A stretch of 64,000 nt of DNA from UBA6168 sp041741095 (lineage in GTDB: Bacteria; Bacteroidota; Bacteroidia; Chitinophagales; Saprospiraceae), in the NCBI GenBank assembly GCA_041741095.1, contig JBGSKQ010000099.1, positions 50,027-114,026 of the forward strand, in the 5' to 3' direction. Below, in pieces: positions 1 to 8,312 of the stretch (position 1 is its first letter; the number at the start of each line of letters is the position of its first letter). Under the pieces are notes generated by a model. The model did no database searches and was not told where the DNA came from. It worked only from the letters and a program-made list of their open reading frames with translations. The position numbers and the translations under genes are program-made.

Positions 1-651
1 TTTTTCCAGTCCAACCACAGGCGGAAAATAGCGGCGCTGACAGGTGTCAGCCTGGAAATTGAAAAAGGCGAGTTTTTCGGCATCATCGGCCGCAACGGCA
101 GCGGCAAGTCCACCCTGCTCAAAATCATCATGGAGGCCATCCTGCCCGACAAGGGCGGCAAGGTGGAAGTGGACGGGCGCATCATCCGCCTGGCCTTGGG
201 CATGGGCTTCGACCCAGAACTGTCGGCCCGGGACAATGTTTACCTGAATGCCTCGCTGCTGGGCCTGAGCTTCCGCCAAATCGGCAAGCGCTTCGATGAA
301 ATCATCGAGTTTGCCGAGTTGGAAAATTTCGTGGATACAAAAGTCAAATTTTATTCCTCTGGCATGTACAGCAGGCTTGCCTTTTCGATTGCCGTATGGG
401 CCGAGGCAGATATTTTCCTGATGGACGAATTTTTCGGCGGGGTCGGCGACAGCCGCTTCCGGGAAAAATCGGAAAAAGTCTTTGAGGAATCGCTGGTGAA
501 AGGGCGCACCATCGTACACGTAGGCCATAATTTGGAACTGATAAAACAACACTGCAACCGGGTTTTGCTGCTCGATTACGGCCACCCCGTGGGCATCGGA
601 AAACCGGATGAAATGATTGCAGAATACCAAAAACTGATGCAGCACCCATGA
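1..651 (+). CDS. Polysaccharide ABC exporter ATP-binding subunit (Wzt/TagH-like), 5' truncated
   Basis: The reading frame is open from base 1, so the N-terminus lies outside the window. Visible residues 30-38 are the Walker A motif GRNGSGKST. A signature motif YSSGMYSRLAF follows near residue 118, then Walker B IFLMDEF near residue 138, and an H-loop in VHVGHN. The YSSGM form of the signature and the short C-terminus are typical of ATPases that export O-antigen or teichoic-type polysaccharides (Wzt/TagH/KpsT). There is no carbohydrate-binding extension after the nucleotide-binding domain. The stop overlaps the start of the next gene by 4 bases (ATGA), which implies translational coupling with a glycan-assembly gene. 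The membrane partner (Wzm-like) would be expected upstream. The family call is firm; the exported substrate is inferred from the neighbours. Confidence 0.9.
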   Translation, partial: FFQSNHRRKIAALTGVSLEIEKGEFFGIIGRNGSGKSTLLKIIMEAILPDKGGKVEVDGRIIRLALGMGFDPELSARDNVYLNASLLGLSFRQIGKRFDEIIEFAELENFVDTKVKFYSSGMYSRLAFSIAVWAEADIFLMDEFFGGVGDSRFREKSEKVFEESLVKGRTIVHVGHNLELIKQHCNRVLLLDYGHPVGIGKPDEMIAEYQKLMQHP

Positions 652-3600
652 GCAAAAAGGTAATTTTTATACTCGGCATGCACCGCAGCGGTACCTCCGC
701 ACTGGCGGGTACCGTCCAACTCTGCGGCATCCCCGGCGGCGAGCGGCTGATGCAGCCTTCCTTCGACAACGAGCGGGGCTTTTTTGAAAACCAGGATGCC
801 GTTGACATCAACGAAGCCATCCTGCAACAGTTGGGCCTCTCCTGGGACAGCCCCTTCAACCAGCCTGAACATTGGGCGCAGGACAGCCAGATGCAGCGCC
901 ACAAATCGGCCATCCGCCACTTCGTCGCCACCGAAATGCTGGGCAGCGGCGTTTTTTACATAAAAGATCCAAGGCTGTGCTATACGCTGCCCTTGTGGCA
1001 GGCGGTGTTGGCTGAAATGGGCATACAATCCCAATACCTCATCACCGTCCGGCAGCCCGAAGAAGTGTACCAATCCTTAAAAAACCGCAACGACATCGGC
1101 AGGAACCACGCCCTGGCGCTGTGGCTCAACCATGTTTTACTGGCCGAAAGGAACACGAGGAACTTTCCCCGTTTGTTCGTCCAATACGACGAACTGCTGG
1201 AGAGGCCCGTTCAGCAGGTGGAAAGCATCCTGCAGGCGTTCCACCTGAAAGCCGAAAACTGGGAAGCCAGCAGAACACAGATCAAGGAGTTTATTGATAA
1301 AAAACTCAAGCACCAGGATGCTGGCCGTGCAAATACCGAAAGCAGCGACTTGCCTTATTTCACTGCCGTTTCCACTTATCTGAAAACGCTGTCGCAATCG
1401 CCTGATGATCAGGCAGTTTTGCGTAAAATGGACGAGGTGGCGGAGCAGTTTCTGTTCAACCAGGGCTTTTTTGCCCCCGATAAAAAGCAAGAGTTTTATG
1501 CCACCCTGAAAATAGAATCCACTGGGCAGAGCCGGATGATCGCCCCGCTGAAGATCCCGGTTTTTGAAGGGCTTTCCGAGCTGGTTTTCCCGCTGGGCCA
1601 TATCAAGGCCACCATTGAAAAAGCGCTGGTTTTCCCCTCCAATGCCCTAAGCCATGTCACCCTCCATTTTGTCCGGGTCAAATACGCAGATGGCAGTTCT
1701 GATACTTTAAAACCAACTGAAAACCAGGCAATTATAGAGCACGGCAACCATTATTTTTTTGGTGGAACAAACTCCCTGACCATCGAGCCGGATGCTGCCA
1801 GGAAGCCCAGGGAAATCGTGCTGGGCATGCGCTACGAAAAGCTCGGCAAGGCTGCCCTGCAAAGCATGGCGCAAATCAATACCGACATCAAGGAATGGTT
1901 TTACGGGCAGATGGAAGAGCAGGAGGAGGGTTTTGGCCAGCGCCTGGAAAAGTTGTCGGAGCTTGTAAAATCAAAGGACGCCCTGCTGGATCAGGCATCG
2001 CAACAGTCAGAGGAATTGCGGGCGGCCTTTATTTCTTACCGCAACGGCAAGGAGCAAGAAATACAGGAACTGGATTCCAAGCTGCAAGCCGCTGCTGCCG
2101 AACTAGAAACTGCCGCCACCGAACTGCAAGCCAAGGACAGCAGCATTTCCCAACTCAACCAAGCCGCCGCCGTCCTCCACCAAAAGGCAGAAGGACTAGC
2201 TAGTGAGGTCAGTATTTTAAGCAGTGAAAAAGAGCATTTGACCCAAAAAATAAACGGCCTGCACCAGGAGATTGACAGCCTAAACCAGGCAGTCGGCAAC
2301 CTGAATCTGGAAAAGGCCGGCCTGGCGCAGCAGGTAAGCCGTTTGACCCAAAACATAGAAACCAACAAACTGGAAATAACGGGCTACAAAAATGCCCTGA
2401 AAAAGAAAGACGACCTGATCTGGGAGACCTACTCCCGCAGCCAGCATTTTGAAAAAGACTACCGCCAGTCGCTGCGCACGCTGGATGACATCAAGACTTC
2501 CTTCAGCTACCGCCTGGGCTGGGTGCTGACCGCCCCGCTGCGCTTTTTTTATGATTTATTGAGCAAAAAACCCATCAACGAAACACCGATCTGGCTGGCC
2601 TGGCAGTTCGTGCTGGCTGGCCTGAGGATGCCCGGCAGGATGCTGTCGAACATCAACGCCCAAAACATCGGTACGCTGCAGAAGGCGCTGAAAAACGAAA
2701 GCCCCCGCGAGATAGTGGGCAATTTGGTAAAACTGCTGAACGGCGTGCCGCGTGGCAAGGGAGCATGGATAGAAGAAAAACCCGTGCCGCCTGCTGCCCC
2801 TGCCTTGCCAGTCACTGCTGTATTGCCAGCCACTGAAAAACAAAACGGACAGGCTGCCCAGCCCAGCGAAGCGCCCACCGTGCTGAATAATGCCAAACAA
2901 GTGGTGCTGTTTGCCTCGCCCTACCTACCCGATTTCGACGGATCGAGCGGGGGCAAGCGCGCTACCCGGATGCTGGGGCTGCTGGCCGAAGAATTCGAGG
3001 TGTACGCATTTACCCTGGGCAACAAGCCTGAAAAGCACATCCAAAAACTGGAGTCGCTGGGCGTCAGGGTCTTCCGGGGCAACGACTTTCAAGAGGTGAA
3101 ACGCCTGGTGCCAAAGGTGGACACGCTTATTTTTTCCTTTTTCTATACTTATTTCGATTGTGGCAAATTCCTGGGCCTGTACCCCAATGCCCGCACCATC
3201 ATTGACTCGGTGGACGTACACTGGGTGCGTCACGAGCGTTCTCGTGGCCTTTGGCCCGACCTCACGGACGACATTATCCAAAAGAAAAAAGCCCTGGAAA
3301 TAGAGATCTATCAAAAAGCGGACATCGTATGGGCGGTGACGGAACAGGACAAACAGGCCATCTTGCAGGAAGTGCCAGGGGCCGACGTGCGCATCGTTTC
3401 CAACGTACACAGCCCTGTCGTGACGGCTTACAAAGACCCTGGCAACAACGACCTGCTCTTCATGGGCGGCTTTGCCCATTACCCCAACATCATTGCGGTG
3501 AAAAAGCTGGCGCTCGATATTTTTCCAAAAATAAAACAGGAAGTGGGCAGTGCCAGGCTGGTCATCGCTGGCTCGCAGGCCCCGCAGGAGGTGATGGATC

Positions 3601-4793
3601 TGGGAAAATTGCCCGGCGTGGAGTTCCTGGGTTTTATCGAAGAAAACAGCATCGGCGATTTGTATAAAAATGCCTTCCTCGCCTTGGCACCCTTGCAGGC
3701 GGGCGCTGGCATCAAGGGTAAAATTTGCGAAGCCATTTCGTACCGGGTGCCGGTCGTGACAAATTCCATCGGCAACGAGGGCATCGAACTGGCCAATGAA
3801 AAAAGCGGCCTTGTCTCCGACAGCGACGAGGAATTGGTAAAAATGACCATAACGGCGTTGAACAGGGGATACGATTTGGGGAAAATGACCCAAGCGGCCC
3901 AGGGCAAGTTGTATGATCTGGTGGGGCCAAAAACCGTGAAAAAGAACATGCTCGAAAGCATCGCAGGACCGGAGGTTTCCATTTGCATCGTCACCTGGAA
4001 CAAACAAAAACTGTTGCAGCGCTGCATCGAGTCCATCGAAAACAACACGCAGGGAATCAAGTACCGCATCCTCGTCTATTCCAATGGCTGTACCGACGGC
4101 ACCCGCCCATACCTCGAGGCCGCCGCCAAGCTGAACCCCAATATTGTCCCCATCCTCTCCGATACCAACGACGTGTTCGTCATCCCCAACAACCGCATGG
4201 TGCAACTGTTCCCCGCCAACGACGTGGTGTTGCTGAACAACGACACCTACGTGACCGACGGCTGGTTGACGGCACTGCGCGACGCTGCATACAGCTCGCC
4301 CGAAATCGGTATTACCGGCGCTAAAATCCTGTACCCCGACGGCAAATTGCAGGAGTTCGGCTCCGAACTATATTCCGACGGCACGGGCCGCAACATCGGC
4401 AAATGGGACGACCCTGGTAAGGAGGAGTACAATGCGCCGATGTATGCAGGCTATGTTTCCGGCTGCGCCTTTTATGTAAAACGGGCCACGGTGGACCAAA
4501 TCGGCTTCTTCGACGAGGACTTCCACCCCTGCTACTGCGAAGACAGCGACTACTGCTACACGGCCTGGGAACATGGCATCGCCACGCTCGTGACGCCCGA
4601 CTGCGTGATCTACCACGACGAGGGCGGCACCTCCGGCACGGATACCAGCAAGGGCTTCAAGGCTTACCAAAAGGTGAACTTTGAGAAGTTTTTGAAAAAA
4701 CACGGGGGGAGGCTGGACGAGATTTCTTCGAAGATCAAGTTGAAGAATTTGGCGGCTGCAACAGGCAATTCTTATAGCCATTTTGAATTATAG
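648..4793 (+). CDS. Sulfotransferase / coiled coil / GT4 / GT2 fusion protein
   Basis: This 1381-residue protein joins several enzymes of glycan assembly. Residues 1-230 are a sulfotransferase-like domain, with a PAPS-binding P-loop LGMHRSGTSAL (9-19) and a second nucleotide segment ITVRQPEEVYQS near 131. Residues 290-400 look beta-rich and are unassigned. Residues 415-610 form a long Gln/Glu/Leu-rich coiled coil. Residues 748-1100 resemble a GT4-type glycosyltransferase (GGKRATRMLGLL, then PLQAGAGIKGKICEAI as the donor-binding region). Residues 1107-1365 are a GT2 domain (SICIVTWNKQKLLQRC, LLNNDTYV with a metal-binding acidic pair, and a C-terminal EDSDYC). The start overlaps the ABC ATPase stop by 4 bases. 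Combining sulfation with two glycosyltransferases on one chain suggests coordinated modification of a growing polymer, a role I infer from the domains. Confidence 0.85.
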   Translation: MSKKVIFILGMHRSGTSALAGTVQLCGIPGGERLMQPSFDNERGFFENQDAVDINEAILQQLGLSWDSPFNQPEHWAQDSQMQRHKSAIRHFVATEMLGSGVFYIKDPRLCYTLPLWQAVLAEMGIQSQYLITVRQPEEVYQSLKNRNDIGRNHALALWLNHVLLAERNTRNFPRLFVQYDELLERPVQQVESILQAFHLKAENWEASRTQIKEFIDKKLKHQDAGRANTESSDLPYFTAVSTYLKTLSQSPDDQAVLRKMDEVAEQFLFNQGFFAPDKKQEFYATLKIESTGQSRMIAPLKIPVFEGLSELVFPLGHIKATIEKALVFPSNALSHVTLHFVRVKYADGSSDTLKPTENQAIIEHGNHYFFGGTNSLTIEPDAARKPREIVLGMRYEKLGKAALQSMAQINTDIKEWFYGQMEEQEEGFGQRLEKLSELVKSKDALLDQASQQSEELRAAFISYRNGKEQEIQELDSKLQAAAAELETAATELQAKDSSISQLNQAAAVLHQKAEGLASEVSILSSEKEHLTQKINGLHQEIDSLNQAVGNLNLEKAGLAQQVSRLTQNIETNKLEITGYKNALKKKDDLIWETYSRSQHFEKDYRQSLRTLDDIKTSFSYRLGWVLTAPLRFFYDLLSKKPINETPIWLAWQFVLAGLRMPGRMLSNINAQNIGTLQKALKNESPREIVGNLVKLLNGVPRGKGAWIEEKPVPPAAPALPVTAVLPATEKQNGQAAQPSEAPTVLNNAKQVVLFASPYLPDFDGSSGGKRATRMLGLLAEEFEVYAFTLGNKPEKHIQKLESLGVRVFRGNDFQEVKRLVPKVDTLIFSFFYTYFDCGKFLGLYPNARTIIDSVDVHWVRHERSRGLWPDLTDDIIQKKKALEIEIYQKADIVWAVTEQDKQAILQEVPGADVRIVSNVHSPVVTAYKDPGNNDLLFMGGFAHYPNIIAVKKLALDIFPKIKQEVGSARLVIAGSQAPQEVMDLGKLPGVEFLGFIEENSIGDLYKNAFLALAPLQAGAGIKGKICEAISYRVPVVTNSIGNEGIELANEKSGLVSDSDEELVKMTITALNRGYDLGKMTQAAQGKLYDLVGPKTVKKNMLESIAGPEVSICIVTWNKQKLLQRCIESIENNTQGIKYRILVYSNGCTDGTRPYLEAAAKLNPNIVPILSDTNDVFVIPNNRMVQLFPANDVVLLNNDTYVTDGWLTALRDAAYSSPEIGITGAKILYPDGKLQEFGSELYSDGTGRNIGKWDDPGKEEYNAPMYAGYVSGCAFYVKRATVDQIGFFDEDFHPCYCEDSDYCYTAWEHGIATLVTPDCVIYHDEGGTSGTDTSKGFKAYQKVNFEKFLKKHGGRLDEISSKIKLKNLAAATGNSYSHFEL

Positions 4794-4799
4794 AAAACG

Positions 4800-6515
4800 A
4801 TGCCCAGCATGGACCAAAAACTACTTTTACAATGTCCGCCACGAAATCGGGCAGTTTTTATTCAGCTATTTTTCATTGCGGTTGCCTCAATGCTGGCGAT
4901 AATAGCAAACCCTGGGTTTTACCGCAGCGACGAATTAAATATTACAAGCCATATTCAACGGAATGGCATCCAGGATTATTTAAGCTCCTATCTGACCCTG
5001 GAGCCGCACCAGGAATTTGCCTTTAACGTGCGCCCAGTGGCGTATTTGGTGGAAGGGCTTGTCTCGCTGCTGTTGCCAGATTATCCGTTTTTGGTGCATT
5101 TGGCAGATGTGCTGATGCATTGGCTGGTTGCCGTGTTGTTGTTCCTCGCCATTGTGCAGTTTTGCGGGCGGCGACAATTGGCATGGCTGAGTTCTATTTT
5201 GTTTATAATAAGCCCGCTGGCGGTATTTTCTGTTGGTTGGACAGGTGCCTTAATGGATCGGCTCTATCTGCTCTTTGGCTTGCTGGCATTCCTGGCAGCA
5301 CATGCTTACATCACTGGGCGGCGCGGCTATGCGGCACTCGCAGTCGTGATTTTTTCTTCTGTTTTGGCGATGTTGTCCAAAGAAACGGCCTTGGTGTTGT
5401 CGGCAGCACTGGCGGTTTATTGGTTTTTTCCAATACAAAACATGAACCGCAGGCGCCTTTGGGCAGCCTTTTTAGCGTGGTCGTTGCCGGTGCTGCTCCT
5501 AGTGCTATATCGGTTGCCGTACCTGATAGAAGGCTTTAAGGGCAATATTAATTCTGCATATGCACCTAGTTTTCTGAATGCGCCAATAGCACTGTTCGGT
5601 TATTTTCTCTTTCCCTTTTTGCCCTTTGTGGAGGAGGCGAGTTTTTCCTTGTTCCAGCCGATGTTTTACACGGCTTTGGCAGTGGCTTGCAACTTGATTT
5701 TGTTGTATCTGATTGTGCGCGCTTTTTCAGTCAGGACTTTGCTGGCATATCTGATCGGATATTCCCTTTTTTTGATCCCTGTCCTCACCTTGCCGATCAC
5801 GCACATGTTCGCCCACTATTTATATGGCTCCGGGGTAGCTTTCAGTATTGCGCTGGCGGCATTGCTGTTGGCGGCACAAGATCGGCTTCACTTACTTTTA
5901 CCGGCCCTGCTCATTGCCATCGCTAGCTTGCATACTTTGGTGATCCAGCGATATTTTTACAGGCATGGCTTGTGCATGCATACCATGCTTACGTCACTTA
6001 ATGTGGCTTATGTTGACGATAATATGCCCAAGCACATGAGCATCCTGGCGATGCCTGGTTCGCAAGTGCAATCGCTGAGCTACTATACAGAGGGGCGGAA
6101 ATATCCGACCGAGTTTACCATATTGGATTGGGATAAGCGCCAGGAATGGACCGATTACGTGTTTAATTGTGATTGCATATTGCATAAACGCCCCGGAATA
6201 CTGCTGGAAGTTAAAGAATGGGGGCCCGTCTCTACTATCGTAAACAATGTTGCCAACCGGCAGTCCGACGGCAACGGGGCGTTTTGGATAAAGGTAGAAA
6301 AACTGGACGAGCTTGGTAGGCTGGAAGTGCTGCTCGACGGTCAGCCAGCATTGCAAACCAAAGTGCGGCCAGGGCTGATCACCGCTAAATTCCCGCCGGA
6401 ACAATATGCTCAGGAAGGCAAATATCAGTTGGAAATCCGGCAGTTGGAAAGCGGGAAAACGCTTCGGGTGGGTACCTTTGTTGTGGAGCCACTTTCTGCA
6501 ATTGATAAAAATTAA
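4800..6515 (+). CDS. Polytopic membrane protein, GT-C/PMT-like glycosyltransferase candidate (copy 1)
   Basis: The 571-residue protein has about ten hydrophobic segments between residues 18 and 400 and a soluble C-terminal domain (about 410-571). An acidic pair in FYRSDELN (44-45) falls in the first periplasmic loop, where GT-C enzymes carry their catalytic acid. SKETALVL near residue 195 resembles a motif in TMTC/PMT-type mannosyltransferase families. The soluble tail contains NCDCILHKRPG, shared with the next gene. Spacing is 6 bases to the upstream fusion gene and 12 to its paralogue, so it is probably one transcript. A lipid-linked sugar transferase is the best guess, but no family is recognised with certainty. 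Confidence 0.65.
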   Translation: MPSMDQKLLLQCPPRNRAVFIQLFFIAVASMLAIIANPGFYRSDELNITSHIQRNGIQDYLSSYLTLEPHQEFAFNVRPVAYLVEGLVSLLLPDYPFLVHLADVLMHWLVAVLLFLAIVQFCGRRQLAWLSSILFIISPLAVFSVGWTGALMDRLYLLFGLLAFLAAHAYITGRRGYAALAVVIFSSVLAMLSKETALVLSAALAVYWFFPIQNMNRRRLWAAFLAWSLPVLLLVLYRLPYLIEGFKGNINSAYAPSFLNAPIALFGYFLFPFLPFVEEASFSLFQPMFYTALAVACNLILLYLIVRAFSVRTLLAYLIGYSLFLIPVLTLPITHMFAHYLYGSGVAFSIALAALLLAAQDRLHLLLPALLIAIASLHTLVIQRYFYRHGLCMHTMLTSLNVAYVDDNMPKHMSILAMPGSQVQSLSYYTEGRKYPTEFTILDWDKRQEWTDYVFNCDCILHKRPGILLEVKEWGPVSTIVNNVANRQSDGNGAFWIKVEKLDELGRLEVLLDGQPALQTKVRPGLITAKFPPEQYAQEGKYQLEIRQLESGKTLRVGTFVVEPLSAIDKN

Positions 6516-6527
6516 TTCAAAACAATA

Positions 6528-8255
6528 ATGAAAAAAACTTTGCCAATCTTAGACCTATTCAACTGCCCGGAGCAAAACAGCGCTGTTTTTGCGCGGCTGA
6601 TCCTGTTATCCATTCTAATCTGCCTCGTGCTGATTGCTAACCCTGGCTTTTATAGCCATGATGAACTGGAGAAGGTGGACCACATCCTGCGCTATGGGTT
6701 TGCAGATTATTTTAAAGACTACGTGACGCTGAAGCCAGGCGAGGGTTTTGCATTTGCGGTGCGCCCGGTGGCGTATTTCGTCGAGGGTGTTGTTTCGCTT
6801 TTCTTCCATAAGTATCCCTACATGATCCATTTGGTTGATGTGCTGATGCACGGCGCAGCGGCATGTTTGCTGTTTGTAGCGGCGTTTCGCCTAAGCGGTA
6901 ACCGCAAACTGGCCTGGGCGGGTGCCCTCATCTTCCTGGCTAACCCTTTGGTTTCGTTTTCAGTGGGCTGGTCGGGCGCATTGATGGACCGCCTCTATAT
7001 CCTTTTCGGATTGGTTGCTTTTATTGCAGCGCACAATTACATCTCAAGGCAAGGCGGCGTGAAATCCTTATTGGCGGTTTTTACGGCATCCATACTAGCC
7101 ATGCTTTCAAAAGAAACTGCGCTTATCCTGCCCTTGACCCTATTGGCCTATCTGCTGTTTTCTTTTGAAAGCATAAAAAGCAAACGGCTGTGGACTGCAT
7201 TTGCAGTGTGGGTTGTGCCGGTATTGTTGTTTATGCTCTACCGCTTGCCAGCCTTGGTCGGTTCATTTACCGTGAAATCGGCGTCGCCCTATTCGGCGTC
7301 CCTGGCCAATGCGCCAGAAGGTATTTTCGTTTATTTCATTTATCCATTCCTGCCTTTTCTGACGGAGTCCCACAATTGGGCCTTGCAATCACCTGCCTTT
7401 ATCGGTATAGCATTGGTAGGGCACCTGGCCTTGTTGGCCGTTTTGTGGCTTGCATTTTCCTTTAGGGCAGTGCTGGCTTACCTGTTCGGCTACGTGCTTT
7501 TCCTGGTGCCAATTTTATTGATCCCTGGCACTGGCTCTCATTATCTATATGGTTCTGGCATTGCATTCAGCATAGCTATCGGGGCGTTGCTGGCCTTGAA
7601 ACAAGGACATGCCCAAAGGGCACTTTTGACGGCGATCCCTATTGGGTTGTTGGTCATTGCTTTTTTGCACACCCTGCTGAACCAGCAATATTTTTATAGG
7701 ACCGGCCTGTGCATGGATAGCATTGAAAACACTGTGGAAAGCGCCTATTTGGCCGATGGAAAGCCGGACACCATGTCAGTGGTGATCAATCCCGACGCGC
7801 CGGGACATGTGTTGGCCCGTTTTCTACACAACAAGGAAATGATAGGCTCCTATTTCCCGGTTAAGTTCCAGGTGGTGAATTGGGATCAGCGACAGGAAAT
7901 ACAATATGGCTATATTTTCAATTGCGATTGTTTGGTACACAAACTGGAGCCATTCAAGTTGGCGGTCAAAAATTGGGGGCCGCAGTCAACGCCGCTCAAC
8001 GCTATTCCCAACCAACAGCCCGATGGTTCCGGGGCCTTGTGGATTGAAGTTGAGGACACTAAAGATGTTGGGGAATTGCAAGTGATGATCGGTGGCCAAG
8101 CTGCAACGCTGACCTCCATACAGCCGAAAGTGATCACCGCAGCGTTTTCCCCGGAACTGTTTGCCCAGCCAGGCGAAAAAGAGCTTGCCATCAAAAAGGT
8201 TGCTACCGGGCAAATATTCCCAATAGGGAGGTTCGTCGTCGAGCCTGCAAAATAA
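6528..8255 (+). CDS. Polytopic membrane protein, GT-C/PMT-like glycosyltransferase candidate (copy 2)
   Basis: This 575-residue protein is a clear tandem paralogue of the gene just upstream. Shared segments include NPGFY.(S)HDEL, VRPVAY.VEGVVSL, SVGWSGALMDRLY.LFGL, AMLSKETALIL and, in the soluble tail, NCDCLVHKLEP. The membrane topology and the about 160-residue C-terminal domain are the same. The acidic pair in the first loop is kept as DE (SHDELE), consistent with a GT-C catalytic role. Retention of two diverged copies side by side suggests that they transfer different sugars or act as a heteromer; this is inference. The C-terminal domain has beta-rich, IPT-like spacing near its end (QPKVITAAFSPELF). 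Confidence 0.65.
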   Translation: MKKTLPILDLFNCPEQNSAVFARLILLSILICLVLIANPGFYSHDELEKVDHILRYGFADYFKDYVTLKPGEGFAFAVRPVAYFVEGVVSLFFHKYPYMIHLVDVLMHGAAACLLFVAAFRLSGNRKLAWAGALIFLANPLVSFSVGWSGALMDRLYILFGLVAFIAAHNYISRQGGVKSLLAVFTASILAMLSKETALILPLTLLAYLLFSFESIKSKRLWTAFAVWVVPVLLFMLYRLPALVGSFTVKSASPYSASLANAPEGIFVYFIYPFLPFLTESHNWALQSPAFIGIALVGHLALLAVLWLAFSFRAVLAYLFGYVLFLVPILLIPGTGSHYLYGSGIAFSIAIGALLALKQGHAQRALLTAIPIGLLVIAFLHTLLNQQYFYRTGLCMDSIENTVESAYLADGKPDTMSVVINPDAPGHVLARFLHNKEMIGSYFPVKFQVVNWDQRQEIQYGYIFNCDCLVHKLEPFKLAVKNWGPQSTPLNAIPNQQPDGSGALWIEVEDTKDVGELQVMIGGQAATLTSIQPKVITAAFSPELFAQPGEKELAIKKVATGQIFPIGRFVVEPAK

Positions 8256-8312
8256 AGGCGATAGTGTGCAACCCGACTGAAATCAACAAGGGGTGTAAAA
8301 AAATGGCAATTG

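Noticed and set aside
2925..4205. 426-codon open frame antisense to the fusion glycosyltransferase gene
   Set aside because: It is a shadow of a GC-rich gene; the + strand has complete domain motifs and the antisense product has none.
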